Shown here piece after piece: positions 37,239 to 44,738 of a stretch of DNA of 64,000 bases. Positions within the stretch are counted from its first letter, which is position 1; every line of letters begins with the position of its first letter. The position numbers were made by a program, and so were the translations under genes. This stretch comes from Bacteroidota bacterium (GTDB lineage: Bacteria; Bacteroidota; Bacteroidia; Cytophagales; Cyclobacteriaceae). The DNA is taken from NCBI GenBank assembly GCA_016866235.1, contig VGMW01000003.1:1-64000 (forward strand), given 5' to 3'. The notes under the pieces are model-generated. The model ran no database searches and was not told where the DNA came from. It saw only the letters and a list, made by a program, of their open reading frames with translations.

Positions 37239-37309
37239 CCTTTTAAACTTTTATTGAATTAACGTTCGCGTATTTATCCTATTTTTATCTGACTCAAACG
37301 AAAGTAAAC

Positions 37310-38611
37310 ATGACTTCACGAAGAAAATTTATCCGTCAGGCTGGAATGGCAGCTGCTGGTGTTGGTATCACCATGAATTCCTTTGCTACCGGAAAATCCA
37401 TTTTAGGCGCAAATGGGAAAATTAATGTTGGCGTTATTGGAGTTAACGGCATGGGATGGTCCGACGCCAAATCAATGATGAAATTGCCGGAAGTAAACAT
37501 CGTGGGATTGTGTGATGTCGACGACAATGTTTTGAATTGGAGGAAATATGAGTTGGCCAAGGCAGGAACTGCGGTGACCACTTATGGTGATTATCGCAAA
37601 ATGCTTGAGAATAAAGACATCGATGTAGTAATCGTCGGCACACCCGATCATTGGCATTGTTTACAAATGGTGGAGGCCTGCAGTGCAGGAAAGGATGTGT
37701 ATGTAGAGAAACCGGTAGGAAATAGCATTGAGGAATGCAATGTTATGGTAGCTGCTCAGGAGCGTTATGGTCGCGCGGTTCAATGTGGCCAATGGCAGCG
37801 CAGCGTTCCCCATTTTGTGGAGGCATTGAATTTTATAAAGAGTGGTAAACTTGGGAAGATCAGAACGGTAAAAGCCTGGGCTTATCAGGGTTGGATGACC
37901 AACATCGAAGTAAAACCAGACAAGCCTGTTCCGGCGGGTGTGAACTACAACATGTGGTTGGGTCCGGCCACGCGAAGAGCGTTTAATGAGAACCGCTTCC
38001 ATTTTAATTTCCGTTGGTACTGGGATTATGCCGGCGGACTCATGACCGACTGGGGGGTCCATCTGATTGATTATGCATTGTTAGGTATGGACGCAACTTT
38101 GCCAAAGTCCGTGATGGCGATTGGGGGTAAGTATGCCTATCCTGACGGAGCGCACGAAACACCCGACACACTTACGACAGTTTATGAATTCGACGGTTAT
38201 AGTATGATTTGGGAACAGGCCCAAAGCATCAGCAACGGAAATTATGGCCGCGATCATGGAATAAGTTATATCGGGAACAATGGAACACTGGTATTATCCC
38301 GCGGTGGGTGGGAGGTAATCCCGGATGAAAAAAGGATGGAGGCAGTACCCTTAAGGTCGACGAAAGAAAGTGGGTTGGATTTACATACCAGGAATTTTAT
38401 TGATGTGGTAAAATCCAGAAAGTTTGGTGAGTTGACCTGTCCGATCCAGGCAGGTGCCCATGTTGCCAAAGTTTGTCAGATGGGTAACATCTCGTATCGT
38501 ACCGGAGGAAGAATTTACTGGGATGGATCGAAAGGACTATTTCAGGAAAAGGAAGCCAATGGGTATATCAATGCGCAATACAAGAATGGTTATGCAGTGC
38601 CGAAGATTTGA
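37310..38611 (+). CDS. Tat-exported Gfo/Idh/MocA family oxidoreductase
   Basis: The 433-residue product has a twin-arginine signal (SRRKFIRQAGMAAAGVGITM) and a Rossmann fold (INVGVIGVNGMGWSDAKSM). The EKPVGNS motif and a C-terminal domain with FHFNFRWYWDYAGGLMTDWGVHLIDY follow; the WxxxAGGxxxDxGVHxxD signature marks the secreted subfamily abundant in Bacteroidota. It probably acts on a carbohydrate in the periplasm with tightly bound NAD(H). It is downstream of the glycosidase/FGE-like gene (71 bp), suggesting a shared role in glycan breakdown. Confidence 0.92.
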   Translation: MTSRRKFIRQAGMAAAGVGITMNSFATGKSILGANGKINVGVIGVNGMGWSDAKSMMKLPEVNIVGLCDVDDNVLNWRKYELAKAGTAVTTYGDYRKMLENKDIDVVIVGTPDHWHCLQMVEACSAGKDVYVEKPVGNSIEECNVMVAAQERYGRAVQCGQWQRSVPHFVEALNFIKSGKLGKIRTVKAWAYQGWMTNIEVKPDKPVPAGVNYNMWLGPATRRAFNENRFHFNFRWYWDYAGGLMTDWGVHLIDYALLGMDATLPKSVMAIGGKYAYPDGAHETPDTLTTVYEFDGYSMIWEQAQSISNGNYGRDHGISYIGNNGTLVLSRGGWEVIPDEKRMEAVPLRSTKESGLDLHTRNFIDVVKSRKFGELTCPIQAGAHVAKVCQMGNISYRTGGRIYWDGSKGLFQEKEANGYINAQYKNGYAVPKI

Positions 38612-38720
38612 TCCGCTTTCTCTTATTGTGAATGTCTAAATTGAAATTTCAGGTTTCACACCCATCCCTGTAACAATTGAGTTAAATAACCACGGTACGC
38701 AGTGCAGCAATGCTGCAAAT

Positions 38721-38749
38721 AAAAAAGGAGCCCAATGAGCTCCTTTTTT
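38721..38749. terminator. Bidirectional Rho-independent terminator
   Basis: AAAAAA GGAGC (38721-38731), loop CCAATGA, GCTCC TTTTTT (38739-38749) is symmetric, so it can stop both the plus-strand Gfo gene and the minus-strand tRNA-Asp, which ends at 38751. A separate 7-bp palindrome TGCAGCA-A-TGCTGCA lies at 38703-38717. Confidence 0.85.
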
Positions 38750-38750
38750 G

Positions 38751-38824
38751 CGGTCCGGACGGGACTCGAACCCGCGACCTCCTGCGTGACAGGCAGGCAT
38801 TCTAACCAGCTGAACTACCGGACC
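38751..38824 (-). tRNA. tRNA-Asp (GTC)
   Basis: On the minus strand the acceptor 5' strand GGTCCGG pairs with CCGGACC, with discriminator G, as expected for Asp. The D-arm is GTTCAGCTGGTTAGAAT, the anticodon arm CCTGC-CTGTCAC-GCAGG has anticodon GTC, and the T-arm is CGGGTTCGAGTCCCG. CCA is not encoded. The 5' 27 nt recur three times upstream (38887, 38976, 39070). Confidence 0.95.
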
Positions 38825-39096
38825 AATATTTCAATTTCACTTCTTTGTCTTTCCATTCAACCCGTCGACCTTCCCGCCACGCGGGACATTCTAACCAGCT
38901 GAACTACCGGACCAATATTTCAATTTCACTTCTTTGTCTTTCCATTCAACCCGTCGACCTTCCCGCCACGCGGGACATTCTAACCAGCTGAACTACCGGA
39001 CCAATATTTCAATTTCACTTCTTTGTCTTTCCATTCAACCCGTCGACCTTCCTGACAGAATCGTCAGGACATTCTAACCAGCTGAACTACCGGACC
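38825..39096 (-). repeat. Tandem array of three tRNA-Asp-derived pseudo-units
   Basis: The first 27 nt of tRNA-Asp are perfectly repeated at 38887-38913, 38976-39002 and 39070-39096 (periods 89, 89 and 94 bp). After that 27-nt piece each unit has an altered anticodon arm: TCCCGC-GTG-GCGGGA in two units, TCCTGAC-GATTCT-GTCAGGA in the third. A degenerate variable/T region follows (AGGTCGACGGGTTGAATGG), with no 3' acceptor half, then a spacer ending GAAATTGAAATATT. They align to the real tRNA but cannot fold as one. The array lies just upstream of the intact tRNA on the minus strand. Confidence 0.85.
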
Positions 39097-39276
39097 AATA
39101 TTTATAAAACCTCAACTTCTCTACACCTACTTCAGCCTACTCAATTGCTGTATTCCTCCTGAAAACAGGCCGCAAATATATTTGTTTAATTGATAAATCA
39201 GCGACCATTGACGTCATTTTGACGCTAAAAACTGTCAAAAATCGTGGATTTAACCACTCCCCTGGAACGAGTACCC
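39097..39276. other. Region upstream of the tRNA-Asp array
   Basis: This 180-bp AT-rich region lies between the array and the fic stop codon and should contain the tRNA-Asp promoter reading on the minus strand. TATATTTG on the minus strand (plus-strand CAAATATA at 39174-39181) matches the -7 element TAnnTTTG, but I could not find a TTTG at the right distance. No gene is seen. Confidence 0.35.
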
Positions 39277-40383
39277 CTAATCAAGTGCCACCAGGTCATA
39301 ACTAGTGTTCCGACTACCCCCAGGTTGTTTTTCCATGAGCCCTTTTGCAATAAGATCCTGAACATCACGCAGAGCAGTGTCTTGAGAGCACTTATTAATT
39401 TTTGCCCATTTTGAAGAGCTTAACTTACCTTCAAATCCATCGAGCATTTTATTGATAATCCTTCTTTGACGATCATTTAAACTATGGTCTTTACACTTTT
39501 CCCAATACTTTGATTTATAGATAGTTCTTTTCAAGTTTTCCTCAGATGATTTTATAGCCCGATTCAGGCAATCAATGAACCAAACCAGCCATGAGGTTAT
39601 TTCTAATTCACCTTTCTGGGTCTTTTCAAGAATCTCATAGTACTGTTTTCTCTCCAAGCGAATTTGAGAGGACATGCTGTAGAACCTACTTGAAATACCA
39701 TCTGCACGACAAAGGAGCATTTCAGTGATTGTTCTGGCCAACCTGCCATTTCCGTCATCAAAAGGATGAACGGTAATGAACCACAGGTGTGCTATACCTG
39801 CTTTCAAAATTTGGTTGATGTCCTCATGTTGGTTGTGCCACTTTAAAAATCTCTTCATTTCAACTTTCAACAACGATGGATCCGGTGCCCTGAAATGAAT
39901 TTTTTCCCGTCCAATGGGACCAGAAACTACCTGCATTGGATCATCCTTGGTATTATTTCGCCATCGACCAACCACAATTTTTCTATCCGAACCATACCCC
40001 TTAGGAAACAAAGCATTGTGCCATCGATAAAGGCGCAAATCTGAGAGTGGCTTATTAAAATTTTGAGTTGCGTCGAGCATAACATCAACCAGGCCATCCA
40101 CATTCCTGTCGGAGGGTACAAGCCCCGCGATTTCTATTCCAAGTCTACGGGCAATGGAGGATCGAACCTCAGAATTGTTCAGTATCTCACCTTCAATCTC
40201 ATTTGATTTAATGATCTCCAAGGTCATTGTTTCCAATAAAGCCTCTTTTTGGAGTTTAAACCCAAGGTTTTCCATCCTCCCGATGAGTCGACCCTGCCTG
40301 TGACTTACCTCTATTAATAAGCCTTGAACCTTCTCCTTATCCCATGTGAAATTGGGCCAGTGTGGATGTTCATGAATGTACAT
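39277..40383 (-). CDS. Fic family protein (DUF4172-Fic-wHTH)
   Basis: The 368-residue protein begins MYIHEHPHWPNFTWD (DUF4172-type N-terminus). SNEIEGE (residues ~75-81) is the [S/T]xxxE[G/N] inhibitory motif that keeps AMPylation off, placed N-terminally (class II). The active-site motif HPFDDGNGR holds the catalytic His. The last ~60 residues (SLNDRQRRIINKMLD, KWAKINKCSQDTALRDVQDLIAKGLM) form a winged helix. It likely transfers AMP to a hydroxyl side chain of a target and binds DNA. It is probably autoregulated through the operator sites that overlap its start. Confidence 0.93.
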   Translation of the reverse strand: MYIHEHPHWPNFTWDKEKVQGLLIEVSHRQGRLIGRMENLGFKLQKEALLETMTLEIIKSNEIEGEILNNSEVRSSIARRLGIEIAGLVPSDRNVDGLVDVMLDATQNFNKPLSDLRLYRWHNALFPKGYGSDRKIVVGRWRNNTKDDPMQVVSGPIGREKIHFRAPDPSLLKVEMKRFLKWHNQHEDINQILKAGIAHLWFITVHPFDDGNGRLARTITEMLLCRADGISSRFYSMSSQIRLERKQYYEILEKTQKGELEITSWLVWFIDCLNRAIKSSEENLKRTIYKSKYWEKCKDHSLNDRQRRIINKMLDGFEGKLSSSKWAKINKCSQDTALRDVQDLIAKGLMEKQPGGSRNTSYDLVALD

Positions 40384-40460
40384 TCGTCGCGTTATTTGCG
40401 GTGAATGTAAGATAGATTCTCCGCATCCTCAAACTATTCGTCGCTTTTTATGCGGAGAAT
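40382..40460 (-). promoter_or_regulatory. fic promoter with repeated dyad operator
   Basis: The dyad ATTCNNCGC-N7-GCGNNGAAT occurs at 40382-40406 and at 40436-40460, and a half-site ATTCTCCGC lies at 40416-40424. On the minus strand a promoter TTTG (40430-40433), 20-bp spacer, TACATTCA (40402-40409) sits between them. One dyad thus covers the -7 element and the start codon, the half-site is in the spacer, and the other dyad is upstream of -33. This is the layout of a repressor-controlled promoter, with the Fic winged helix as the obvious candidate repressor. Confidence 0.65.
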
Positions 40461-40585
40461 AATGGATGATTAAAACCGAGTAGCTATACGTTCATTTTCT
40501 TGATAATCGTAGAATTTACCCAATCTGCAGGCAATGACCATTCAATCCTTTCCTCTCAATGGTTAACTTTCGACGACAATTACCA

Positions 40586-40717
40586 ATGAATCTTCTCACC
40601 CGGCTGTCAGCCCTGATTCTTCTAGCAATCCTTTGGTACGCTTGCAGCCAATCTGATATAGACCGTGGCGAATCACTTGCAAAAACCTACTGCGGCAGCT
40701 GTCACCTTTTCCCTGAA
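40586..40717 (+). pseudogene. Cytochrome c lipoprotein fragment, 3'-truncated at a junction
   Basis: From ATG 40586 the product starts with a lipoprotein signal (LILLAILWYACSQ, lipobox WYAC) and the haem site YCGSCHLFPE. These features recall the N-terminus of large Bacteroidota ASPIC/FG-GAP-repeat cytochrome lipoproteins. After FPE, near 40717, the sequence is antisense of an esterase and the frame ends at 40771. The gene is therefore cut after about 44 codons. It may have started from the region divergent from fic. Confidence 0.7.
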
Positions 40718-40722
40718 CGGCA
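40712..40722. other. Rearrangement or assembly junction: cytochrome(+) joined tail-to-tail to esterase(-)
   Basis: Cytochrome-like coding ends with CHLFPE at 40717. The minus-strand esterase, read from the right, is family-like through DEFMPF, ending at about 40717 on the other side, and then becomes antisense of the cytochrome. GAACGG could belong to both parts (microhomology). Both genes are cut at the same point. Confidence 0.7.
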
Positions 40723-41095
40723 TAAATTCATCAAAGAAAAAATCTTCGTAGCGCCACTCATTATCAGGTGAATTGAAATAACCTCTCGTGCCGGTATTGG
40801 CATCCGGCATAACAATAATCATGGGTGTTGCACTTCCATCGGCAATGGCCTGATCGGCGATGTGCTGAACCTCACCGAATTGTACCCAACCTGTTTGATC
40901 ATCACCTCCGCCATGCAGCAAATACAATACAGGATAACTTCTTTGCGATTGATCGTATCCCGCAGGAAGGTAAATGGCATACTTCCTTTCCATTTTCAGA
41001 ATCTTACTGGGAACCGACAGATTGTCGTACACCCTTGACTGACCAAACAAGGAAGTGCACACCAGCAGAAGTAGGAGGGTTGATGAAATTTTCAT
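40715..41095 (-). pseudogene. Esterase-D-like alpha/beta hydrolase, 3'-truncated
   Basis: The product starts with a signal peptide (SSTLLLLLVCTSLFGQ) and has the esterase D/feruloyl esterase-type start YAIYLPAGYDQSQRSYPVLYLLHGGGDDQTGW, MIIVMPDANTG and EWRYEDFFFDEFMPF. The nucleophile elbow (GxSMGG), Asp and His would follow but are missing because of the junction at about 40717. The annotated frame runs to a stop at 40673, inside cytochrome antisense. A full-length member is about 270-290 residues; only ~127 are present. Confidence 0.78.
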
Positions 41096-41260
41096 GGGTT
41101 GAGGGTTTGATGGTTTAAATCACCGTCTTGAATTTAACGCTCTTCCTTTAAATATTGATCACGTTTACACCGACGGTGGAATTATTCTTTATGGTGAAAT
41201 ACCTGTTTATGAACGTCTGATGATTGTTTTTAACTAAATTTCATTTACCATTAAACCGGT

Positions 41261-42172
41261 ATGGCAACCAGTCAGCGAACAATTTTTGTAATCGGAAGTT
41301 CCAATACCGATATGGTTGTCAAAAGCCCCCGCATCCCTATGCCTGGTGAAACCATTTTGGGTGGCGAGTTCATGGTATTCCAAGGCGGCAAAGGTGCAAA
41401 TCAGGCTGTTGCGGCTTCAAGGTTGGGTGGGAGTGTCACTTTTGTTACTTCACTCGGTTCCGATTCTTTTGGCGATGAAGCTTTAAAAGGATTCCAAAGG
41501 GAAGGGATGGACATCACATTTGTTACACGGCATCCTTCGGCTGCCACCGGTGTCGCATTGATTAGTGTGGACGATCAGGGACGTAATTCTATTGTCGTAG
41601 CTCCAGGGGCGAATGCCAAGCTAGGTGCTAAGGAGGCAATTAACGCCTTAGAATCAACAAGGGAATCGAAGATCATTTTGATGCAATTGGAAATTCCTAT
41701 GGATACCATTGAAAAGATATTAAAGGAATCCTCCACCGGCGATATCCGGATTCTTAATCCAGCACCGGCAGCCAAAATTCCGCTCCATTGGTATCCACGC
41801 ATCCAAATCATTACACCAAATGAAACGGAAGCTTCTTTACTTACTGGCATCAACGTAATCGATTTGAAATCCGCCACCAAATCTGCTGAATGGTTTCATG
41901 AACAAGGTGTTCAAATTGTTGTTATTACACTCGGGGAAAAAGGCGCTTTTGTATCGGATGGAAAAAGCAGATGGATGACGGCCTCTCCTCAGGTGCACGC
42001 CATCGACTCAACTGCTGCTGGTGATTGCTTCAATGGTGCCTTGGCAGTTGCATTGGCTGAAAATAAAAATCTAGAGACCGCAGTTCAATGGGCCTGTGAA
42101 GCTGCGTCTATTTCTGTTACGCGTATGGGCGCACAAGTTTCCATGCCTCTCCGAAAAGAATTAAAACCATAA
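41261..42172 (+). CDS. rbsK: Ribokinase (PfkB family)
   Basis: The 303-residue product has IFVIGSSNTDMVVKSPRIPMPGET, GGKGANQAVAASRLG (substrate site), ILNPAPA, TPNETEASLLTG and the C-terminal AAGDCFNGALAVALAE with the catalytic Asp. It phosphorylates ribose at O5 using ATP. It is the first gene of a probable operon with the ADP-ribosylglycohydrolase (8 bp gap) and the sugar permease (9 bp gap), so ribose released from ADP-ribose or nucleosides is its likely input. Confidence 0.93.
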   Translation: MATSQRTIFVIGSSNTDMVVKSPRIPMPGETILGGEFMVFQGGKGANQAVAASRLGGSVTFVTSLGSDSFGDEALKGFQREGMDITFVTRHPSAATGVALISVDDQGRNSIVVAPGANAKLGAKEAINALESTRESKIILMQLEIPMDTIEKILKESSTGDIRILNPAPAAKIPLHWYPRIQIITPNETEASLLTGINVIDLKSATKSAEWFHEQGVQIVVITLGEKGAFVSDGKSRWMTASPQVHAIDSTAAGDCFNGALAVALAENKNLETAVQWACEAASISVTRMGAQVSMPLRKELKP

Positions 42173-42180
42173 ACCACTAT

Positions 42181-43716
42181 ATGAAAATAATAAGGTTGCT
42201 ACCAGTCCTTCTTCTATTGTTGCTGCTCAATGATGCCACCGCACAATTGAAAACCATAAGTCTGGAATCTCTAAAAGATAAAATTAAAGGTGGTTGGGCG
42301 GGTCAGACCATCGGTGTAACCTTTGGTGGTCCGGTTGAGTTCAGATTTAATGGGACCATGATCAATGATTATCAGCCCATCGTTTGGTATGATGGTTATT
42401 TGAAGCATACCATGGAAAACAATGCGGGTTTGTATGATGACCTGTACATGGATCTGACATTTGTAGACATCTTTGAAAGGGAAGGTCTGGATGCACCGAT
42501 CGAATGTCATGCGAAAGCATTCGCCAACGCCGGGTACGCTCTTTGGCATGCAAACCAGGGTGCTCGCTATAACATCCTCAATGGAATCATGCCGCCCAAA
42601 TCCGGTACCTGGGAGTCCAATCCCCATGCCGATGATATTGATTTTCAGATTGAAGCTGATTTTTCCGGGCTGATGTCACCTGGCATGCCAAACACAGCCG
42701 CTAAAATCGGAGACCCTATCGGACACATCATGAATTCTGGTGAAGGATGGTATGGTGGTGTATTTGTGGGAGCCATGTATTCATTGGCGTTCTTCAGTAA
42801 TGACGTTCGATTTATTGTTACCGAAGCCCTGAAAACCATTCCAACGCAAAGTCCATTTTATCAATGCATCAAAGACGTGATTGCCTGGCATAAACAATAC
42901 CCGGACGATTGGAAAAGAAATTGGTTTGAGATTCAGAAGAAATGGTCCAGCGAGGTAGGCTGTCCGGATGGTGTATTTAGTGCTTTTAATATCGATGCCA
43001 AGGTGAATGCGGCCTACATTGTATTGGGATTGTTGTACGGGAATGGTGATTATACAAGAACCTTGGAAATCAGTGCACGTGCTGGTCAGGATGCCGATTG
43101 CAATCCATCCTCCGCGGCAGGAATCCTTGGAACCATGTTGGGTTATGAAAAAATTCCGGCTTATTGGAAAATGGGGTTGAAGGAGGCTGAGGATATTGAT
43201 TTTAAATACACCACCATGTCGCTCAATGACGTGTATTCAATCGGACTTAAGCATGCATTGAAGATTATCGAAAAGAATGGGGGTAAGGTCGAGCGTGAAA
43301 TGGTTTCAATCAATGCGGAAGCGCCTGTACCGGTTCGTTTTGAGCAAACCTTTCCCGGCCATTTCCCGATTTCCAAAACCTTTATTGGAAAAGACCTCAC
43401 CGATGAGATTTCCTTTGAGGTAACTGGTAAGGGCTTGGTGGTTCGTGGTGAAGCAAAACCAGTTAGCCGCAGCAATTGGGATTATAAGGGTGAATTTTCT
43501 TTTCAAGCTGAAATGTATGTTGATGGATCACTAATCGAGCGGGTCTCTTTGCCGGCGAACTTCAGGGCTCGCAGGCATGAATTATTTTGGCGATACAATT
43601 TGCCCGATGGAAAGCATAAGGTAATCCTTCGACTTTTAAATCCTGATTCGGAATTTAAGCTTAGGGTAGAGGATGTACTGGTGTATGGTTCGACTCCTTA
43701 TAAAGCAACATATTAG
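42181..43716 (+). CDS. Exported ADP-ribosylglycohydrolase family protein
   Basis: The 511-residue product has a signal peptide (LLPVLLLLLLLNDATAQ) and a DraG/ARH-like helical domain. LKDKIKGGWAGQTIGVTFGGPVEF is the family start, YDDLYMDLTFVD replaces the usual TDDT metal motif, and GQDADCNPSSAAGILGTMLG matches the second metal site. The C-terminal ~150 residues are beta-rich, probably a carbohydrate-binding-like domain. It should remove ADP-ribose from proteins or cleave related N-glycosidic bonds outside the cytoplasm. The neighbouring ribokinase and permease suggest a ribose-salvage role. Confidence 0.88.
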   Translation: MKIIRLLPVLLLLLLLNDATAQLKTISLESLKDKIKGGWAGQTIGVTFGGPVEFRFNGTMINDYQPIVWYDGYLKHTMENNAGLYDDLYMDLTFVDIFEREGLDAPIECHAKAFANAGYALWHANQGARYNILNGIMPPKSGTWESNPHADDIDFQIEADFSGLMSPGMPNTAAKIGDPIGHIMNSGEGWYGGVFVGAMYSLAFFSNDVRFIVTEALKTIPTQSPFYQCIKDVIAWHKQYPDDWKRNWFEIQKKWSSEVGCPDGVFSAFNIDAKVNAAYIVLGLLYGNGDYTRTLEISARAGQDADCNPSSAAGILGTMLGYEKIPAYWKMGLKEAEDIDFKYTTMSLNDVYSIGLKHALKIIEKNGGKVEREMVSINAEAPVPVRFEQTFPGHFPISKTFIGKDLTDEISFEVTGKGLVVRGEAKPVSRSNWDYKGEFSFQAEMYVDGSLIERVSLPANFRARRHELFWRYNLPDGKHKVILRLLNPDSEFKLRVEDVLVYGSTPYKATY

Positions 43717-43725
43717 GACCATATC

Positions 43726-44721
43726 ATGTTTATCCTAACAAGTTATTCATCGGCCGTTTTCTTTTGTGTGATCACCATGTTCTGTTGGGGATCCTGGGCC
43801 AATGCTACCAAGTTGACCAAAGACGGTTGGCGATTTGAATTGTTTTACTGGGATTACGTGTGGGGAATTTTAATTTGTTCACTAATCCTTGCGCTAACCT
43901 TGGGTTCGACGGGGTCGGAGGGAAGAGACTTTTTAACCGATCTATTTCAGGCAGATCGTTCGAATATTACTTCAGCGCTTCTAGGGGGAATTGTTTTCAA
44001 TGCGGCGAATATTTTATTGGGAGCAGCTATTTCTATTGCGGGCATGTCGGTAGCATTTCCAGTTGGAATTGGTTTAGCGCTGGTGATTGGGGTAGTGATC
44101 AATTACCTGGATAATCCAGTTGGTGATTCGATGTTGCTTTCAATTGGTGTGGTGTCAGTGTCTGCTGCCATTTTATTAAATGCTTTTGCTTACCGCCGGA
44201 TGTCAACGGTTGGTTCAGGTGTAACGGGGATGGGACTGTTGTTATCGGTAATCAGTGGGTCAATGATGGGGTTGTTTTACCGATATGTGGCAGGTTCGAT
44301 GTTCGCTGATTTTTCAGTTCCGGAGACAGGTAAGCTAAGTCCTTACACCGCAGTAGTGGTATTCGCAGTGGGAATAGTTTTAAGTAATTTTATTTTCAAT
44401 TCTATTTTAATGGCTAGACCGGCCGTTGGCAAACCAGTTACCTACAATCAGTATTTTTCCGGGTCTGCTAGGAATCACCTGATCGGTATGATGGGTGGTG
44501 TGGTTTGGTGTGTTGGAATGAGTTTCAATATTCTGGCTTCTGGTCTTGCCGGTCCTGCAATTAGTTACGGCCTAGGACAGGGTGCCACAGTCATCGCTGC
44601 ATTGTGGGGAATCTTGATTTGGAAAGAATTTTCAGGTGCACCAAAAGGAACCAATAAAATATTAGCAATCATGATCTTATGCTATCTGGCTGGATTGGCA
44701 CTAATTATCCTGGCCAGATAA
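43726..44721 (+). CDS. GRP/RhaT-like sugar permease (DMT superfamily)
   Basis: The 331-residue protein has about ten hydrophobic helices, opening MFCWGSWANATKLTKDGWRFELFYWDYVWG, a start shared by GRP/glucose-ribose-type and L-rhamnose permeases. Glycine-rich helices (GGIVFNAANILLGAAISIAGMSVAFPVGIGLALVIG) lie in the middle. It likely imports a monosaccharide, possibly ribose given the neighbours. Last gene of the ribokinase cluster. Confidence 0.85.
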   Translation: MFILTSYSSAVFFCVITMFCWGSWANATKLTKDGWRFELFYWDYVWGILICSLILALTLGSTGSEGRDFLTDLFQADRSNITSALLGGIVFNAANILLGAAISIAGMSVAFPVGIGLALVIGVVINYLDNPVGDSMLLSIGVVSVSAAILLNAFAYRRMSTVGSGVTGMGLLLSVISGSMMGLFYRYVAGSMFADFSVPETGKLSPYTAVVVFAVGIVLSNFIFNSILMARPAVGKPVTYNQYFSGSARNHLIGMMGGVVWCVGMSFNILASGLAGPAISYGLGQGATVIAALWGILIWKEFSGAPKGTNKILAIMILCYLAGLALIILAR

Positions 44722-44738
44722 TTAATTGAAGACCTGCC

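Noticed and set aside
38798-39096. CRISPR array
   Set aside because: The repeats are tRNA-Asp pieces of 27 nt with near-identical intervening DNA (89 bp period), so there are no variable spacers; no cas genes are present.
40559-40771. Small complete cytochrome gene of 70 codons
   Set aside because: After about 40717 the frame is antisense of an esterase, and the haem motif belongs to a family with much longer proteins.
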